A DNA stretch of 20,778 bases from a virus. The notes under the pieces are model-generated. The model was not told the DNA's origin. It searched no databases and worked only from the letters and a program-made list of their open reading frames with translations. The stretch is from the IMG/VR virus record IMGVR_UViG_3300045118_000160, positions 1-20,778 of that record, one strand, 5' to 3'. Position 1 is the stretch's first letter. The number at the start of each line of letters is the position of its first letter. The translations under genes and the position numbers were made by a program. Below are positions 18,622 to 20,778 of this stretch, piece after piece.

Positions 18622-19791
18622 TCACCCGATCGAGGCCAACTTCTCGGTCACCTCGCAACCGGAGACGCCCGCCCTGGTCGGCTCGGCTGGCATGGTCGCG
18701 GTCGCGACATAGACCTTGACGTAGTAGACGTAGCCGGTGGCGGTCGTGATGTCGGCCGCTGGCGTCAGGTCCTTGGTGCCTTGGCTAGCGTTCGTGTATT
18801 CGACTTCGGCGGCGAGAAGCGCCGTTTCCGCCCCTGCCGCGCCGACCGCGCGCCTGTAGATGCCAGCGGTGATCTTCCCGGTTTCGGCACCGCCGGTCCA
18901 CAGGTCGCAGGTCAGCGTCACCTTCACGATCTTGCGGCCGATGACGCCGTCGAGGGGGATGTAGAGGGTGTTCGTGCCGCCGTTGTCCCACGGCGTCCAC
19001 GCTGGCGCTGTTCCGCCCGTCAGGTTTGCGACCATCTTCCACTGCTGGGTCACGTCCGGGTTGTATAGGGGCGCGGCAGACCAGAGCGGGACGAAACGGG
19101 CATGGGTCTTGTCGGTGCCCAGAGTGAGGTCGCTTTCAGTGAGCGTCGCGCCATCCATCCGTGTGTTCGCGTTGCCGCCGACCTTGATCGTCTGCGCGCG
19201 GTACTCGCCCGTCGAGGCGTCTTCGTAGCCGAGCATGTTCTGGTTCGCGCCGGTCTTGGAGATCCCCACGAGCGAGTATCCGAATGCGCGTGTGAAGGGA
19301 TCGACGCACTCCACGTTCTTCGAGTTGCCGACCTTCGTCGCCTCGCCGCCCGCGTATTGCGTCATCCCGCACTCGGTCGCCGACTTTGATCCAGACGCCT
19401 CGCTGGTGCCGCAACTGCGAACCGATGAATACGCACCCGATGCCTGCGACAATGCGGACGCCTCGACCACGGATCGGTCGCCAGTCGCCCTGCTCAATTC
19501 AGAAGCGGCTACGACCCGACGATAGGCTGTAGTGACGAACCCCGTGTCCGCGCTCGCCGCGTAGATCCCGTCCACGCGCGGCTGCAGCAGGCCCCACATC
19601 TGCCCCGATTCCGTGCCAGAGAGGGTGCCGCCGAGACCCTCAATTGTCTCTGTGGTGGCCTCCTGCATCCCCTCGCACCATTCGGCGTCGAACTGCGTCG
19701 CGCCGGTCGGGTCGGTGTCCTGAAAGTGCCCAGTCCCGCCCGCCGCGCCCTGAAATGCGTTGGCCGCCCGTGACGTGTCGATTCGTTTCAT
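18622..19791 (-). CDS. Tail fibre / receptor-binding protein with YadA-like beta-roll repeats
   Basis: The 389-residue product begins with a region typical of phage fibres (DPTGATQFDAEWCEGMQEATTETIE, about 27-51) that likely attaches to the baseplate. Residues of about 95-152 have a loosely 14-residue repeat of Ser/Ala/Gly (ATGDRSVVEASALSQASG, then SVRSCGTSEASGSKSAT, then GGEATKVGNS) like the left-handed beta-roll of YadA heads and trimeric adhesins. The C-terminal portion from about 235 (FVPLWSAAPLY...) looks like a beta-sandwich (VKVTLTCDLWTGG, AGIYRRAVG, YVYYVKVYVATA) and probably binds the host surface. The start directly follows the YmfQ-like gene. Confidence 0.8.
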   Translation of the reverse strand: MKRIDTSRAANAFQGAAGGTGHFQDTDPTGATQFDAEWCEGMQEATTETIEGLGGTLSGTESGQMWGLLQPRVDGIYAASADTGFVTTAYRRVVAASELSRATGDRSVVEASALSQASGAYSSVRSCGTSEASGSKSATECGMTQYAGGEATKVGNSKNVECVDPFTRAFGYSLVGISKTGANQNMLGYEDASTGEYRAQTIKVGGNANTRMDGATLTESDLTLGTDKTHARFVPLWSAAPLYNPDVTQQWKMVANLTGGTAPAWTPWDNGGTNTLYIPLDGVIGRKIVKVTLTCDLWTGGAETGKITAGIYRRAVGAAGAETALLAAEVEYTNASQGTKDLTPAADITTATGYVYYVKVYVATATMPAEPTRAGVSGCEVTEKLASIG

Positions 19792-20400
19792 CTACGGTCC
19801 CTCCCAGAAGATGCGCGTTCCCGCCGGATGGTAGTGGTCGATCACCCGAGCCGCCCGGGTGCCGTCGGACGTGAACTCCACGAGCGCCGCGTCGCAGTCC
19901 GAGGTGCAGGTCGCCCGCGTGCAGTCGGTCCCGAGGTCAACCGTGAACTCTAGGACGTGCGGCCCGTCGGTCACGTCCACGCTGGCGACGCCGTACTGGG
20001 TCGCAACGAACTCCCACCAGGCGCAGGACTGCCCGCCGGGCGCGAGCGCCAACTTGCCCCGGAGCGTTTCGCGCCGCTCGTCGTCGGTTCCGGGCGGCAC
20101 GGGCGGATAGCCGAACTCCGGCAGTCCCGCGACCTCCTCCCAGTCGTCGAGCAGTTCCGAGGTCTCCATCGGGAACGCCTCGGCCACGAGGTCGTTCGCG
20201 CGACCGTGGATCCGCGCGAGTTCGTCCGCGATGCCGAACAGGAACTTCCCGAACGAGGTCAGCGGCACGGGCAGGCCGTCGCCGTAAGCCGCCCCCGACA
20301 GGACCGCCTGCTGCAACCAGAGGATGCCCCGGGGCAGTTTCCGCAGCAGCATCCGCCAGTAGTCGTAGGCGGTCAGGTCCGGGAAACGCGCGCGAGCCAT
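19792..20400 (-). CDS. YmfQ/Mu gp48-like tail protein (DUF2313 type)
   Basis: The 202-residue product matches the family located just after the baseplate J protein in Mu-like and P2-like phages. It has a helical N-terminus (YDYWRMLLRKLPRGILWLQ), an L-x-x-FGKFLFGIADELARIHGRANDLVAEAFPMETSELLDDWEEVAGLP core (shown in part here), and a C-terminal domain with NLRGKLALAPGG-type spacing and GVASVDVTDGPHVLEFTVD. It is a baseplate or tail-tip component. The short C-terminal CTRATCTSDC segment is a Cys cluster that could be metal-bound. It is three bases from the preceding gene. Confidence 0.8.
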   Translation of the reverse strand: MARARFPDLTAYDYWRMLLRKLPRGILWLQQAVLSGAAYGDGLPVPLTSFGKFLFGIADELARIHGRANDLVAEAFPMETSELLDDWEEVAGLPEFGYPPVPPGTDDERRETLRGKLALAPGGQSCAWWEFVATQYGVASVDVTDGPHVLEFTVDLGTDCTRATCTSDCDAALVEFTSDGTRAARVIDHYHPAGTRIFWEGP

Positions 20401-20403
20401 CGG

Positions 20404-20778
20404 TCAACTCCAGGTGATCGTGCTCAGAACCGGGAACTCGTAGGCGGTCAGGATCACGTCCGACGTGCCCACGCCGCCCTCCACCACGTCCAGCGTGTAG
20501 TAGTCGATCCCCGAGGCGCGGTTGATCGCCGCGTGCAGGTCGCTGTTGCGGACATAGGTCGTGGACGTGGACAGGGCGTGCTCCGCGAACAAGGCCCGCA
20601 ACTCGGCCTGGATGTCGGCCTTCACGTCCGCAAGCACGTAGTCGGACAGGATGTGCAGCGTGATCGTCATGGTCACGTTTTCGACCGTGGGTATCTTAGC
20701 GGTCACGGTTGTGCCCGCGGGTTTCTGCAATTCAAGTTCAGCCTGTACGAGATCCTTTTCGGGCGTGGTTGGAACCCG
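20404..20778 (-). CDS. C-terminal part of a baseplate J-like protein, cut by the right edge
   Basis: The frame is open to the window end; 124 codons are visible. VQAELELQKPAGTTVTAKIPTVENVTMTITL is the family pattern of the last domain of baseplate J/gp47-like proteins, followed by ADVKADIQAELRALFAEHALS and SDLHAAINRASGIDYYTLDVVEGG. These proteins build the wedge of contractile-tail baseplates. The gene order J then gp48 then fibre, as seen here, supports this call. The N-terminal majority lies outside the window. Confidence 0.82.
   Translation of the reverse strand, partial: RVPTTPEKDLVQAELELQKPAGTTVTAKIPTVENVTMTITLHILSDYVLADVKADIQAELRALFAEHALSTSTTYVRNSDLHAAINRASGIDYYTLDVVEGGVGTSDVILTAYEFPVLSTITWS

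Noticed and set aside
1-20778. tRNA genes, CRISPR arrays, insertion sequences, integrase and attachment sites
   Set aside because: None could be recognised by eye on either strand; no integrase motif and no spaced repeats of CRISPR type were found.

Overview
The window is a piece of a tailed bacteriophage or prophage genome (Caudoviricetes). It is very GC-rich, tightly packed, uses many GTG starts, and most neighbouring genes are joined by ATGA or GTGA stop/start overlaps behind purine-rich Shine-Dalgarno (SD) sequences. I saw no host housekeeping gene, rRNA, tRNA, IS element or CRISPR array. The host cannot be named from the sequence; the strong AGGAGG-type ribosome sites and sigma70-like promoters only say a high-GC bacterium.

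Layout. (1) Positions 1-4410, minus strand: an early replication operon read leftward from a promoter at about 4450-4478. It holds an XRE/Cro-like regulator, a Cys-rich small protein, a 46-residue protein, a replication initiator/helicase loader, a DnaB helicase, a 79-residue protein, a RusA resolvase, a 179-residue protein, and a possible gene running off the left edge. An iteron-like array inside the initiator gene, plus a matching palindrome just upstream of it, probably marks the replication origin. (2) Positions 4411-4726: a divergent control region with two consensus promoters whose -35 boxes form an inverted repeat, followed on the plus strand by a structured leader of about 200 nt. (3) Positions 4727-16411, plus strand: a long operon of recombination, nucleic-acid modification and accessory genes. 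It holds a Bet/RecT annealing protein, a DEDDy exonuclease, several small zinc-ribbon proteins, a Dam-type adenine methylase carrying a 42-bp minisatellite, a lytic transglycosylase, a PPC-motif protein with a G10 tract, an Ea22-like protein, an RtcB RNA ligase, an ASCH-like protein and a second DNA methylase. (4) Positions 16412-20778, minus strand: the end of the late operon. Read leftward it holds the C-terminus of a baseplate-J-like protein, a YmfQ/Mu gp48-like tail protein, a tail fibre with a YadA-like repeat segment, a gp10-like morphogenesis protein, an NlpC/P60 peptidase, an XhlA-like holin candidate and three small membrane proteins. The plus and minus operons meet end to end at 16411/16412 with no intergenic base.

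Together this reads as a lambda-like logic with a contractile or Mu-like tail tip. A single regulator sits at a bidirectional switch, replication initiator and helicase are on one arm, and recombination and host-takeover genes on the other. The least ordinary items are the iteron/palindrome pair, the repeat-bearing Dam methylase, the poly-G tract, the fused and frameshifted accessory genes around 11.6-13.4 kb, and the phage-borne RtcB ligase.
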